Shown piece after piece: positions 14,387 to 22,632 of a stretch of 64,000 bases of DNA (position 1 is the first letter of the stretch; every line of letters begins with the position of its first letter). The stretch is from an uncultured Prevotellaceae bacterium (GTDB lineage Bacteria > Bacteroidota > Bacteroidia > Bacteroidales > Bacteroidaceae). Under the pieces are notes generated by a model. That model did not search any database and was not told the DNA's origin. It saw nothing but the letters and a program-made list of their open reading frames with translations. The DNA lies in contig CAMHJQ010000002.1 in the NCBI GenBank assembly GCA_946185485.1, positions 1 to 64,000 of the forward strand. Reading direction: 5' to 3'. The position numbers and the translations under genes were made by a program.

Positions 14387-15871
14387 ATGACAAAAGAAGA
14401 ATTACAGAAAATTATAGCCATAGACGAAGGGTTCCGGATTGAGTTAACCACGTCTACAGGTAACATGGATAAATTCCAAGAGGCTATCTGTGCTTTTGCT
14501 AACGACATGCCTGGTTCCGGAAAGAAAGGATATCTTCTAATTGGCGTATATGATGATGGTAAAATTAGCGGCATGAAGGTTGATGATGCCCTGATGAAAC
14601 GCATTAGCGGTATTCGTTCTGATGGCAACATACTGCCTTTACCTGTTATGACTACGGAAAAGGTACAGACCGATGAAGGTGATGTGTTGGTAGTGGAGGT
14701 GACTCCATCATTTGACACACCTGTTCGCTATCGAGGTAGGACGTTTATCCGTATTGGCCCACGTCGTGACATCGCCAGTGCTGAAGAAGAGAGAATTTTA
14801 GCAGAACGTTGTGCAGCTAGTCTGCCAACATTCGACACTAGACCTTGCCGTGAAGCAACAATAGACGATATTGATATCGATGCGATAGTCAAAGAGTATT
14901 TGCCAAAAGCCATCGATGCAGAAACGCTGGCAACAGATAGCCGCTCTCTAAAGGAGCAGTTGGCATCCCTGCGACTGTTCAACATCCAATGGGATTGCCC
15001 GACTTATGCGGCTCTGATCATGTTTGGTAAAAATTCACGCTACTTCATGCAGGGTGATTATATCCAGTTTGTGCGCTTCCGTGGTAATGACAATGGTGGA
15101 GAGATTCTGAATGAGCGTCGTTTCGAGGGGTGTTTATATAAGGTATTGCCACAGTTGGAGAATTTTATCCGCGATGGTATCGTAACAAAACGCCCTGTTC
15201 CTATCAGCATCCTGAGAGAAAAGGATGTGCGCAACTATCCCTACAAGGTACTGCGTGAGTTGATGATGAATGCTGTCATGCATCGTGACTATCAGGCAAA
15301 CATGCCTACCCGACTCTATCAATATGACCATCACATAGAAATCATGAACCCTGGCGGTTTGTATGGTCAGGCTCGCCCAGAGAACTTCCCTCATGTGAAT
15401 GACTATCGGAATAGTGTTGTTGCAGAGATGATGAAGAACCTGAACTACGTCAACATGTTCAATCATGGCGTAAACGAGGTACAAGACTTGCTGAAGGAGA
15501 ACCAAAGTCCCGCTGCCGAGTTCAATGTCAATCTTGTCACAGCGTTTAGTGTCATTGTACGTGAACCCAAGGACGAAAACAATGCTAATGTCGTAAAAGA
15601 TGTCGTAAAAGATGTCGTAAAAAAACTAACTGATAGACAACAAGTTATACTTGAACTTCTTTCTTTAGACCCCACTATGTCCGCGAAAGCCATTTCGGAA
15701 AAGATTTCGGAAAAGACTTCGGAAAAGACTTCGGAAAAGTTTACCGTTACGGACAGAACGATTGAGAGCGATTTAGCGCATCTAAAGAAAATTGGCATTC
15801 TTGTACGTGAAGGTGGTCGTAAGGATGGTTACTGGAAGATAATAACAGAACATGACAATAGCAATGAGTAA
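14387..15871 (+). CDS. AlbA_2 / Schlafen-like ATP-binding protein
   Basis: The 494-residue protein starts with an AlbA_2 (Schlafen-type) domain: GKKGYLLIGVYDDGKISG near 45-62 and FIRIGPRRDIASAEE near 115-130. A HATPase_c_4-like region follows with LRELMMNAVMHRDYQ, IEIMNPGGLYG and FNHGVNEVQDLL, as in proteins often labelled RecG-like. The C-terminus is a winged helix (about 413-494). The linker before it holds in-frame tandem repeats: VVKD units at 402-412 and SEKT units at 436-451, coded by exact 12-nt repeats. Such proteins are frequent next to restriction genes and are suspected regulators or defence effectors. The stop overlaps the start of a 45-residue membrane protein. Confidence 0.8.
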   Translation: MTKEELQKIIAIDEGFRIELTTSTGNMDKFQEAICAFANDMPGSGKKGYLLIGVYDDGKISGMKVDDALMKRISGIRSDGNILPLPVMTTEKVQTDEGDVLVVEVTPSFDTPVRYRGRTFIRIGPRRDIASAEEERILAERCAASLPTFDTRPCREATIDDIDIDAIVKEYLPKAIDAETLATDSRSLKEQLASLRLFNIQWDCPTYAALIMFGKNSRYFMQGDYIQFVRFRGNDNGGEILNERRFEGCLYKVLPQLENFIRDGIVTKRPVPISILREKDVRNYPYKVLRELMMNAVMHRDYQANMPTRLYQYDHHIEIMNPGGLYGQARPENFPHVNDYRNSVVAEMMKNLNYVNMFNHGVNEVQDLLKENQSPAAEFNVNLVTAFSVIVREPKDENNANVVKDVVKDVVKKLTDRQQVILELLSLDPTMSAKAISEKISEKTSEKTSEKFTVTDRTIESDLAHLKKIGILVREGGRKDGYWKIITEHDNSNE

Positions 15872-16001
15872 CATTCCTAAGTGGTTTCATATAGTCATGT
15901 CAGTATTGTTTGCGATACTGGCTATCTGTAAAGCAATGCTGACATGCATTGAGCATCAGTGGGGAGTCATTCCAGGTGTACTGATAGCACTATTACTGTG
16001 A
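15864..16001 (+). CDS. Small two-helix membrane protein overlapping the AlbA_2-type gene
   Basis: ATG 15864 to TGA 15999-16001 encodes 45 residues, beginning MSNIPKWFHIVMSVLFAIL and ending GVIPGVLIALLL. It has two hydrophobic segments separated by a short polar loop with two cysteines nearby. The start overlaps the end of the upstream gene by 8 nt in another frame, a layout typical of translational coupling. An in-frame ATG at 15852 is also possible. The stop lies within the first REP-like hairpin. I do not recognise a family. Small membrane proteins paired with nucleotide-binding proteins occur in abortive defence systems, but no such role is shown here. Confidence 0.5.
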   Translation: MSNIPKWFHIVMSVLFAILAICKAMLTCIEHQWGVIPGVLIALLL

Positions 16002-16024
16002 CACGGGGACAGGTTCACTGTCAC
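15998..16024. repeat. REP-like hairpin, copy 1
   Basis: GTGACA ... TGTCAC bound a 27-bp unit containing GGGGACAGGT. The same GTGACA-N-GGGGACAGGT head occurs at 16678. This GTGACAcGGGGAC type of palindrome resembles REP elements moved by TnpA_REP (RAYT) transposases; no such gene is in the window. Confidence 0.55.
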
Positions 16025-16088
16025 ATAAAACGAATAGTTAGCCAATAACTTGTGATAGCAGGCACGATGTAATGTAAGAGTATTATTG

Positions 16089-16580
16089 ATGGTTAAGATG
16101 ATAAAAAAGAGAAACAAGCAATTAGAACTTTTTTCCGTTGACGACATGTATGGATGCATAGGCGTTAAGGATGAATTAGATGCTATTTCTGTAGCTGCAT
16201 ATTTATGGGCTATCAGGGTAGTTTCAGAATTGGATGATGAAATGTTTCGCAAAATGAAGAAGGAGTGTGATGCCGTTAAACTCGGTGAAGGTGAATACTC
16301 CGTTCCATCTATTCCTGGCAGTATGACTATTTTTCAATTAGATGCTTTGCGTGACTGCCTTAATTTGAGGGAATATGCAGCAATAGGTGAAAAATACGTT
16401 CATCATTATACAGAAGCAAATTGCAGACCTCATGTTACCGACGCTTATTCGTTTGTCATGGCAAGAAAAGCGTTTCAGGAATATTTCAACAAGGAGTTTC
16501 AGAAGAATGGTTGGTGGATCACGGACTTGAATTTACAACAATTGTCTAATCCTTACTCTTACGACATATTTAAAGATTAA
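16089..16580 (+). CDS. Orphan hypothetical protein between two REP-like hairpins
   Basis: The 163-residue protein is not recognised. It opens with a basic stretch (MVKMIKKRNKQLELF), a pattern like the LxLF tails that bind the sliding clamp, though here at the N-terminus. Acidic helical blocks follow (DDMYGCIGVKDELDAISVAAYLW, written here in part), then a central SIPGSMTIFQLDALRDCLNLREYAAIGEKY and an aromatic C-terminus with WWITDLNLQQL. No membrane span or signal peptide is visible. An upstream in-frame TTG at 16086 adds one codon only. It stands alone and is A+T-rich like the rest of the accessory block. Confidence 0.6.
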   Translation: MVKMIKKRNKQLELFSVDDMYGCIGVKDELDAISVAAYLWAIRVVSELDDEMFRKMKKECDAVKLGEGEYSVPSIPGSMTIFQLDALRDCLNLREYAAIGEKYVHHYTEANCRPHVTDAYSFVMARKAFQEYFNKEFQKNGWWITDLNLQQLSNPYSYDIFKD

Positions 16581-16677
16581 CCTTTAAAAAAGGAAAAGTT
16601 GGGTAGTTTAAAACGTAATGAGACAAAGATCAGAAACGTTACCAGAAATAAAGGAATACAAGATATGACGAAAGTTT

Positions 16678-16710
16678 GTGACATGGGGACAGGTCTGTCC
16701 CGCTGTGTCC
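16678..16710. repeat. REP-like hairpin, copy 2
   Basis: The inner arms GGGACAG (16686-16692) and CTGTCCC (16695-16701) are exactly complementary with a 2-nt loop. Outer arms GTGACA (16678) and TGTGTC give an imperfect extension. It shares GTGACA-N-GGGGACAGGT with copy 1 in the same orientation. The rest of 16581-16791 shows nothing else. Confidence 0.6.
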
Positions 16711-16791
16711 TTAAGGATGGGAAAGTTCAATTTTATAATCTTGGAGAAAATTTAATTCTTCCTAAATAGTTGATAATAATAAGGTGGCAAT

Positions 16792-16823
16792 TTTGACAGT
16801 TCGCGAAAAATGTCGTAACTTTG
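16792..16823 (+). promoter_or_regulatory. Promoter of the metal-related gene set
   Basis: -33 TTTG at 16792-16795 and -7 TAACTTTG at 16816-16823, spaced 20 bp, lie 8 bp before ATG 16832, so the transcript begins very near the start codon. Confidence 0.7.
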
Positions 16824-16831
16824 CACCCCGA

Positions 16832-17224
16832 ATGAAGAAGTGTATGCACATATTACTCTCTGTGCTGCTGTCGATGACCATCCTGTTCATTGGCAGTGGT
16901 ATCAACATCATGCGCTGTGCCCATACGGGAACGGTCAAGGTCATGACCGCTATCGGAGTGAACCGCATGGATATGGGTAATATGAATTGCAGCATGACTT
17001 CCAGTTGCATGACGACGACCCATGTGGAACTGTCGCCAACGGTGGCAGCACAACAGGTGAACACTGATTTCCATGTCCTGCAACCGATACTGGCCGTGCT
17101 GCCTGACTTGGTGTTGGAATGGCAGTATTCCACGGCATTCAAGGCTATTGTTCAACCCATTCGCATGGTGTGGAAAAGTCCACCACGCGAGTACTTGGCC
17201 TTTATCCGCATTCTACTCATTTGA
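16832..17224 (+). CDS. Small exported Cys/Met/His-rich protein (HYC_CC_PP-like)
   Basis: The 130-residue protein has an N-terminal hydrophobic leader (MKKCMHILLSVLLSMTILFIG), then CAHTG and a cluster rich in possible metal ligands (MDMGNMNCSMTSSCMTTTH). A hydrophobic middle and a C-terminal KSPPREYL follow. The spacing of H/C, CxxxxxC and PP resembles the HYC_CC_PP proteins of Bacteroidetes, which stand beside TonB receptors and heavy-metal-associated proteins, exactly as here. A role in binding or sensing copper or another soft metal at the envelope is inferred. The frame is open to 16784, but the start is set at ATG 16832 because the promoter -7 box ends at 16823. Confidence 0.6.
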   Translation: MKKCMHILLSVLLSMTILFIGSGINIMRCAHTGTVKVMTAIGVNRMDMGNMNCSMTSSCMTTTHVELSPTVAAQQVNTDFHVLQPILAVLPDLVLEWQYSTAFKAIVQPIRMVWKSPPREYLAFIRILLI

Positions 17225-17253
17225 TTTTAATATGATTCCACGTTATCGGGGGA

Positions 17254-17312
17254 TGACCATTGATCATTGACCATTGATCATTGACCATTGATCATTGACC
17301 ATTGACCATTGG
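17254..17312. repeat. TGACCATTGATCAT tandem repeat, intergenic
   Basis: About 59 bp of alternating TTGACCAT and TTGATCAT units lie between the small metal-rich protein and the TonB receptor. The same repeat family, as TTGACCATTG or its complement, is found in frame in three genes of this window. Confidence 0.85.
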
Positions 17313-17360
17313 CCGTCTTCTGACAATTACCGTATTGTATTAACATCAAATGTTTACATC

Positions 17361-19469
17361 ATGAAATATATTTTCACCAGCATCGTTATGATGCTATCTG
17401 TGTCTGTCTGCGGGAAAGAATCGAACTCGCTGCCGACCGACTCCCTTGACGCCCCAGACACGCTGAAGACCCAGAACCTGAGTGACGTGACGATTACCTC
17501 ACGCCGTTCAGGTACGCGACGGCTGGCTGGTGCCGTCAATGGTATAGTGGTCAACCGCGAAGAACTGTTCAAGGCGGCATGCTGTAACCTCGGAGAGAGT
17601 TTTACGACGAACCCTTCGGTGGACGTAAACTACAGTGACGCTGCCACCGGTGCCAAGCAGATCAAGCTGTTAGGACTGAGCGGCACCTACGTGCAGATGC
17701 TGACGGAGAACCTGCCGAACTTCCGCGGGGCAGCAGCCCCCTACGCCCTTGACTACGTGCCCGGCCCTTGGATGAAAAGCATCCAGGTGTCGAAAGGCTC
17801 GTCGTCGGTACGCAATGGCTACGAGAGCATCACGGGACAGATTGACGTAGAATATCTGAAACCTGATGACGACCAGGGGGTGACCGTCAACCTCTTTGGC
17901 AACACCATGGGGCGCTTCGAGGCTAATGCCGACGGTAACGTGCATCTGGACGACCATCTGAGCACGGAACTGCTGGCACACTACCAGAATGAGTGGAGCC
18001 ACCACGACCAGAACGACGACGGCTTCCAGGACCAGCCTAACGTCCGCCAATGGAACTTCCAGAACCGCTGGAAATGGCGTGGCGACCATTATCTGTTTCA
18101 CGGTGGCGTTGGCATCATCAAGGAGAAGCGCGAAGGCGGACAAACCACTCACTCGCAGATGATGTCGTCACGACCTTACCTGATAGGTGTTGAGACTGAC
18201 CGCTATGAGGGCTATATGAAGCATGCCTTCATCATCGACCCGGAACGAGGCATGAACATCGCCCTGATGGGCAATGTGTCGATGCATAAGATGGATGCTA
18301 ACTACGGGCACAAGCAATATAGCGTGAACGAGAAAAACGCATACGCCCAGCTGCTGTTTGAGACCAATTTCTCGGATTTGCACAACCTGTCGGCAGGCTT
18401 GTCGCTGAACCACGACTATCTGAAGCAGGACTTGCGCTCGCTCTTCGAGGGGGTGGCATTAAGGGCAGAGACTGTTGCGGCAAAACCGCAACCTATAGAG
18501 AAGGAGACCACACCGGGGGCATACGTCCAGTACACCTTGAATGTGGACAACAAGCTCACGGCGATGGCAGGCATCCGTGCTGACCACAGCAGCCGCTACG
18601 GCACCTTTGTCACGCCACGTTTCCATGTGAAGTACACGCCCAGTGACCTTGTCAGCGTACGACTGTCGGCAGGCAAGGGCTACCGCACCGTTCACGCCCT
18701 GGCAGAGAACAACAACCTGCTGGCCAGCGGACGCAGAATGGTCATTGACGACTTGGAGCAGGAGGCAGCCTGGAACTACGGCATCAGCAACTCGTGGTAT
18801 ATCCCCCTGTTCGGCAAGACGCTGAAACTGAACGCTGAGTACTACCATACCCGTTTCATCCGTCAGGCCGTTATCGACTATGACAGCGACCAGACGATGA
18901 TTCATGTCACCAACCTTGACGGCAAGTCGTACTCCAACACCGTGCAGATAGATGCCACGTACCCTGTTGTCAGCGGACTGGAACTGACTGCCGCCTGGCG
19001 ACTGAACGACGTGAAGTGTACCTACGGCGGCAAGCTGATGGAGAAGCCGCTGACCAGCCGTTACAAGGGACTCATCACAGCCAGCTACAAGACGCCACTC
19101 GGCCTCTGGCAGTTTGATGTGACGCTGCAGCTGAACGGCGGCGGACGTATGCCTAACTACATTGACCATTCAACATTGAACATTGAACATGATTCTTCGT
19201 CTGAAAGCGCAACCAATAATGGTCAATGGTCAATGGTCAATGGTCAATCATTCCCAGCTTACGAGCAGGTGTCTGCCCAGATTACCCGCTGGTTCCGCCA
19301 CTTCTCTGTCTATGTCGGCGGTGAAAACCTGACAGGCTTCCGCCAGGAACAAAGCATCATCAATGCTGCCAACCCGTGGAGCGACACCTTCGACCCCACC
19401 ATGGTTTGGGGACCTGTGCAGGGTGCAATGTTCTATGCCGGCATCCGCATCAACTTTGGAAGACTCTAA
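17361..19469 (+). CDS. TonB-dependent receptor, probable metal transporter
   Basis: The 702-residue protein has a leader with cysteine (MKYIFTSIVMMLSVSVCG), a plug domain beginning LSDVTITSRRSGTRRLAGAV and containing KQIKLLGLSGTYVQMLTE, and a barrel ending in YAGIRINFGRL with a terminal aromatic/leucine pattern. There is no N-terminal carboxypeptidase-like domain. The plug and barrel resemble the group placed beside HMA and HYC_CC_PP genes, supporting uptake or exchange of copper or a metallophore across the outer membrane with TonB. Residues about 601-632, in a loop near the C-terminal end, are an in-frame insertion coded by TTGACCATTG-type repeats. The frame is open upstream, but ATG 17361 starts the signal peptide. 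Confidence 0.88.
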   Translation: MKYIFTSIVMMLSVSVCGKESNSLPTDSLDAPDTLKTQNLSDVTITSRRSGTRRLAGAVNGIVVNREELFKAACCNLGESFTTNPSVDVNYSDAATGAKQIKLLGLSGTYVQMLTENLPNFRGAAAPYALDYVPGPWMKSIQVSKGSSSVRNGYESITGQIDVEYLKPDDDQGVTVNLFGNTMGRFEANADGNVHLDDHLSTELLAHYQNEWSHHDQNDDGFQDQPNVRQWNFQNRWKWRGDHYLFHGGVGIIKEKREGGQTTHSQMMSSRPYLIGVETDRYEGYMKHAFIIDPERGMNIALMGNVSMHKMDANYGHKQYSVNEKNAYAQLLFETNFSDLHNLSAGLSLNHDYLKQDLRSLFEGVALRAETVAAKPQPIEKETTPGAYVQYTLNVDNKLTAMAGIRADHSSRYGTFVTPRFHVKYTPSDLVSVRLSAGKGYRTVHALAENNNLLASGRRMVIDDLEQEAAWNYGISNSWYIPLFGKTLKLNAEYYHTRFIRQAVIDYDSDQTMIHVTNLDGKSYSNTVQIDATYPVVSGLELTAAWRLNDVKCTYGGKLMEKPLTSRYKGLITASYKTPLGLWQFDVTLQLNGGGRMPNYIDHSTLNIEHDSSSESATNNGQWSMVNGQSFPAYEQVSAQITRWFRHFSVYVGGENLTGFRQEQSIINAANPWSDTFDPTMVWGPVQGAMFYAGIRINFGRL
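19166..19250. repeat. In-frame TGACCATTG-type repeat inside the TonB receptor gene
   Basis: A left arm of ATTGACCATT/CAACATTGAACATTG units and a right arm of four AATGGTCAATGG units in inverted orientation flank about 35 bp of unrelated sequence. The insert keeps the frame and codes NNGQWSMVNGQ. Confidence 0.85.
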
Positions 19470-19525
19470 GGAAGATGAAAGATTAATAATTAAAGATTAG
19501 GCTCAACTTTAGCAAGTATGAAAAC

Positions 19526-19705
19526 GACCACAGATTGCACAGATTTAACCGATTTCAACGGCTATCGCCGCGATTATTAGAGATTTCACAGATTCTAAGC
19601 GGCTTCATCATCGCGGCGTTAGCCGCTGTAATCCAATAATAAATCTGTGAAATAGCATCAACAACGCGCAGCAAAATCTGTGTAATCTGTGAAATCTGTG
19701 GTGAA
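19526..19705. repeat. CACAGATT inverted-repeat unit in the gap 19470-19794
   Basis: ACCACAGATTGCACAGATTT near the left is complementary to the AAATCTGTG...AATCTGTG... series at the right, with a GC-rich inner hairpin (GCGG...CCGC) between. No gene is seen in the 325-bp gap, apart from this unit and the next repeat tract. Confidence 0.6.
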
Positions 19706-19734
19706 ATATAACTCCAGAAACTTGAATCAAACAA

Positions 19735-19794
19735 ATAGTAAAATAGTCAAATCGTCAAATAAATAGTCAAATAGTAAAATAGTAAAATTGTCAA
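19735..19794. repeat. AAATAGTCAAAT tract abutting the HMA start codon
   Basis: Degenerate units AATAGTAAAATAGTCAAAT run without interruption into the ATG at 19795 (GTCAAATG), so the 5' leader of this gene is repeat. Confidence 0.75.
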
Positions 19795-20136
19795 ATGAAA
19801 AAGCTGTTTTTAGTAAGTGCCATGATGCTGACCGCAGTGGTTGGCATGTCCAAGGACATCAAAACCGTAGTAGTAACCACACAGCCGCAGATGCACTGTG
19901 CCAACTGTGAGAACAAGATCAAGGGCAACCTCCGCTTTGAGAAGGGTGTCAAGCAGATTGAGTGTAACATTCCCCAGCAGCGTGTCACCATCACCTACGA
20001 TGCTGAGAAGACCACACCCAATGCCATCATTCAGAGCTTTGGCAAGTTTGGCTACCAGGCTTCTGAAGTCAAGCAGGAGCCCCAGAAGGAAGAAAAGAAA
20101 TCATCTAAAAAAGAAGGGTGTGTCAAAACAAGGTAA
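19795..20136 (+). CDS. Exported heavy-metal-associated (HMA) domain protein
   Basis: The 113-residue protein has a signal peptide (MKKLFLVSAMMLTAVVGMS) and one HMA domain with the metal site MHCANCENK (CxxC) near residues 37-45. It ends in a charged EPQKEEKKSSKK tail. HMA domains bind Cu(I) or similar ions and hand them to partners; here the protein would act in the periplasm with the upstream TonB receptor. The last residues (EGCVKTR) and the stop are supplied by the hairpin element at 20116-20182, so the original C-terminus may have been altered by its insertion. Confidence 0.88.
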   Translation: MKKLFLVSAMMLTAVVGMSKDIKTVVVTTQPQMHCANCENKIKGNLRFEKGVKQIECNIPQQRVTITYDAEKTTPNAIIQSFGKFGYQASEVKQEPQKEEKKSSKKEGCVKTR

Positions 20137-20182
20137 CCTATTCCTCCCCTAGGAGGGGAGTTAGTTACATTTTGACACACCC
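20116..20182. repeat. 67-bp hairpin element with 13-bp terminal inverted repeats
   Basis: GGGTGTGTCAAAA at 20116-20128 is exactly inverted at 20170-20182. Inside are GGTAAC / GTTAC and an inner CTCCCC / GGGGAG stem, so nearly the whole unit folds on itself. TCTTTT follows, so it can terminate transcription. The terminal sequence resembles insertion-sequence or MITE ends. Confidence 0.7.
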
Positions 20183-20206
20183 TCTTTTCATTTCATCATG
20201 CGCTAA

Positions 20207-21451
20207 TCAAGGGAATTCGTACTCCAGATATTGCATGTTGGGTTCGGTGGGATAGTTGGTAAGCTGGCCTGTGCGCGACACAAAGGACAGGATGCCATTA
20301 TAAATGCTGTTGCCAAAGGTGTATTGGCTGACGTAGATGTTGATATGGTGGATGCGACGGGCATCATAGTTCAGCAGGCGTTCCGTGTCGGCTACCGGCA
20401 TGCCGTCTATCAGCACCAAAGAGTTCAGAAACAGGGGGAAGGGGTTCGTCTCGTCACGAACCACCAGTTTGGTAGTACCATTGCTCTCTGTCTTACTGAC
20501 ACACATGACATATTCGAGCAGCACCTCGCGGATGGTAAGGAACTGGCGGTACTCATCGAGATTATAGGTAAGCGCGGGTTTGGTGCCCAACACCCTGTCA
20601 TCGTAGACTAATGGCTGGGCAGGTGCGATGCTCAGTTGACGTCGCTGCATGTCGATGGACCGGGCCTCTACTTCACTACGCTTGTAGTGGAAAACGAGAT
20701 GCGGCAGCTGTTTCGGCAGCAAAGAGGCAAACGGGCTGATCATCTCGATGGGCAGACTGGCACCAGATGATGACAGCGCAGAGAGCACCAGCGGGTGTTT
20801 GCCATGTATGCCATAGGTGTAGAAGACGGCCGTGGAGTCGTTGACCATTTGGCCTTCAAAATAGTGTATCTGCTTTCCCACGATGCTGAGCGACGGACAT
20901 ATCTGGCTGGTTTCTATGCCGTTGCCATGATGGGCATTCTTGATGCGTGCCTTGACGATGTGTCCCTCCGTCTCTTGTTCATCCACATTTTTTTCGCTGG
21001 TCCATTCTGTTGCAACAGGGGCTGCCGGCTGTGAATAGCTGGACGAATCGGAGGCGATTTCTATCCATTGGATGTCGTCGTTCACACTCTTGTGGAGTGG
21101 ATTGACTACGGCAACAAGACGGTGATACACTTGAGCATGGTGGCGCGTATAGGCCGACAAGACATAGTAGCCGCTATGCAGGTCGGTAGGCAGTTCGATA
21201 GTACCTGTGCCCTTGCCTGCCTGAAGATTCACGATGCAGCCTGCTGCCAGTCCACGCGTATCGCACAGCTCAGCGTAGGCTATCATGCCATCGCCGGCTG
21301 TCACGTTGACGGTCACAGTCTCTCCCGCCAGATACCACGTACGGTCAGTCTCCGCCCGGACTCCACCCGCTGGCATGGCAAGACTGTTTGCTGCAAACGT
21401 GTTCAGCGTCAGCACCGTAGCTGCTATGAGTGATAATATGCTGTTTTTCAT
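20207..21451 (-). CDS. MG2-like envelope protein with plug-like C-terminus
   Basis: The 414-residue protein has a signal peptide (about 1-25) and then a macroglobulin MG2-type beta domain: TDRTWYLAGETVTVNV and YYVLSAYTRHHAQVYHRL. The C-terminal third resembles a TonB plug segment (NSLVLIDGMPVADTERLL, NIYVSQYTFGNSIYNGIL) without a barrel. Such proteins in Bacteroidetes follow TonB receptor / DUF4249 pairs and probably sit in the periplasm or outer-membrane complex. The start is 2 bp from the end of the DUF4249 gene, so translation is likely coupled. It is the last gene of the minus-strand run; the HMA gene converges on it. Confidence 0.7.
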   Translation of the reverse strand: MKNSILSLIAATVLTLNTFAANSLAMPAGGVRAETDRTWYLAGETVTVNVTAGDGMIAYAELCDTRGLAAGCIVNLQAGKGTGTIELPTDLHSGYYVLSAYTRHHAQVYHRLVAVVNPLHKSVNDDIQWIEIASDSSSYSQPAAPVATEWTSEKNVDEQETEGHIVKARIKNAHHGNGIETSQICPSLSIVGKQIHYFEGQMVNDSTAVFYTYGIHGKHPLVLSALSSSGASLPIEMISPFASLLPKQLPHLVFHYKRSEVEARSIDMQRRQLSIAPAQPLVYDDRVLGTKPALTYNLDEYRQFLTIREVLLEYVMCVSKTESNGTTKLVVRDETNPFPLFLNSLVLIDGMPVADTERLLNYDARRIHHINIYVSQYTFGNSIYNGILSFVSRTGQLTNYPTEPNMQYLEYEFP

Positions 21452-21452
21452 C

Positions 21453-22631
21453 TTAGTAACTTACATTTTCTTGCAATGACCAGAAATCAGGCTCTTCGAT
21501 ATAAGCCCCAGGATATTTGTATCTGACATCGAGTTGCTGTAGGGTAGCCCATGCAGCATGCAACATGTGGTCCTCGGCTTTCTCAGGGATGACCCAGTCA
21601 CACAGATACATACCCTGGGAGACCATCTGACAGCAATCCTCAGCGGTGGGATTGTCAAGCCACTTGCGCGAGTCGGTTCCTGTCGGATGGAGGATGGCAT
21701 ATTCCGAGCCATTGAGGAAGAACCGATAGTCGCTGGTGTTCATCGAGCATCCTACAAATCCAATGACATGTTTGCTTGACGTGAGGCAGTGGATATTAGT
21801 AGGCTGGGTGGATGGCAGGGGCGTGAACAGCCCACCCATCTCGGTACTGGCCTGACGCCGTGCCAGCTCGTATTCGTATTCAGCCTTCGAAATGGCCCGC
21901 TGATGCACCAAGCCGCTATATCTGTGGAACATACGCACATTGTCACGCCCTATGTCGTATATCTTCAGATTCGCGATGTGCTGGTTGTCGTAGCTGGTGC
22001 TGGCACCGACTGTCATGGTTGAGCCGGCGGCATCCATCCATCCCCACCTGGGGAATGGATTGGAGATATAGACGGGCTCCAGTTTTTCCGTATCGTAATA
22101 CATATTGGTCATGTAGTCAGGATACACCTGCCATGTCTCATCGTATGTCCACATGTAGTAGTTCGGTTGGCTGGGGTCAAAAGGATCGGCTGGCGTTACA
22201 AGCACATCGATATCGCTTGTAGGCGTGTTTTGTACTCCCCTGATATTGGCTATCTTCTCTGTACGAAGAGGCTTTTGAGGTTCCGACTCATACGTCTCAC
22301 CATCAGTCTCGATATGCAGATAGTACGTCACGTCAGGATTGAGCTGACCAATCTGGCAAGTGTAATAGCCAGAGGCAGTCTGGGCTTGGTATTCAGAACC
22401 GTCGCTTCCGCGAACAGACACTTTTGCTCCTGTCACACTTCGAGGGGCCTCGGAAGCGTTCAGAGCCTGTGTGCGAGTCAGGTAGAATATGTTCTGCTGC
22501 TCCGCGCAGATGGTGCCTTCGACGACGAGCAAGTCGGAATCCTCTGCCGAAATGTCGGCATGGTATTCTTCAATACAGCCCGACAGCGACAAAAGGAAAA
22601 AGGCAAAAAGGTAAAAAGTTATATTCTTCAT
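21453..22631 (-). CDS. DUF4249 lipoprotein
   Basis: The 392-residue protein has a lipoprotein leader whose lipobox is LSLSGC (C18). The mature region has the DUF4249 pattern: DLLVVEGTICAEQQNIFYLTRT, RGSDGSEYQAQTASGYYTC and YYLHIETDGETYESEP. DUF4249 proteins are outer-membrane-associated partners of TonB receptors, much as SusD is for SusC, though the substrate is unknown. The hydrophobic leader (FYLFAFFLL) is coded by a run of AAAAGG/AAAAAGGTAAAAAG repeat read on the minus strand. It starts 1 bp after the stop of the TonB receptor gene. Confidence 0.85.
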   Translation of the reverse strand: MKNITFYLFAFFLLSLSGCIEEYHADISAEDSDLLVVEGTICAEQQNIFYLTRTQALNASEAPRSVTGAKVSVRGSDGSEYQAQTASGYYTCQIGQLNPDVTYYLHIETDGETYESEPQKPLRTEKIANIRGVQNTPTSDIDVLVTPADPFDPSQPNYYMWTYDETWQVYPDYMTNMYYDTEKLEPVYISNPFPRWGWMDAAGSTMTVGASTSYDNQHIANLKIYDIGRDNVRMFHRYSGLVHQRAISKAEYEYELARRQASTEMGGLFTPLPSTQPTNIHCLTSSKHVIGFVGCSMNTSDYRFFLNGSEYAILHPTGTDSRKWLDNPTAEDCCQMVSQGMYLCDWVIPEKAEDHMLHAAWATLQQLDVRYKYPGAYIEEPDFWSLQENVSY

Positions 22632-22632
22632 A

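Noticed and set aside
17254..17312. TGACCATTGATCAT tract considered as a CRISPR or operator array
   Set aside because: Units are contiguous and the same family occurs in coding DNA elsewhere; there are no unique spacers.
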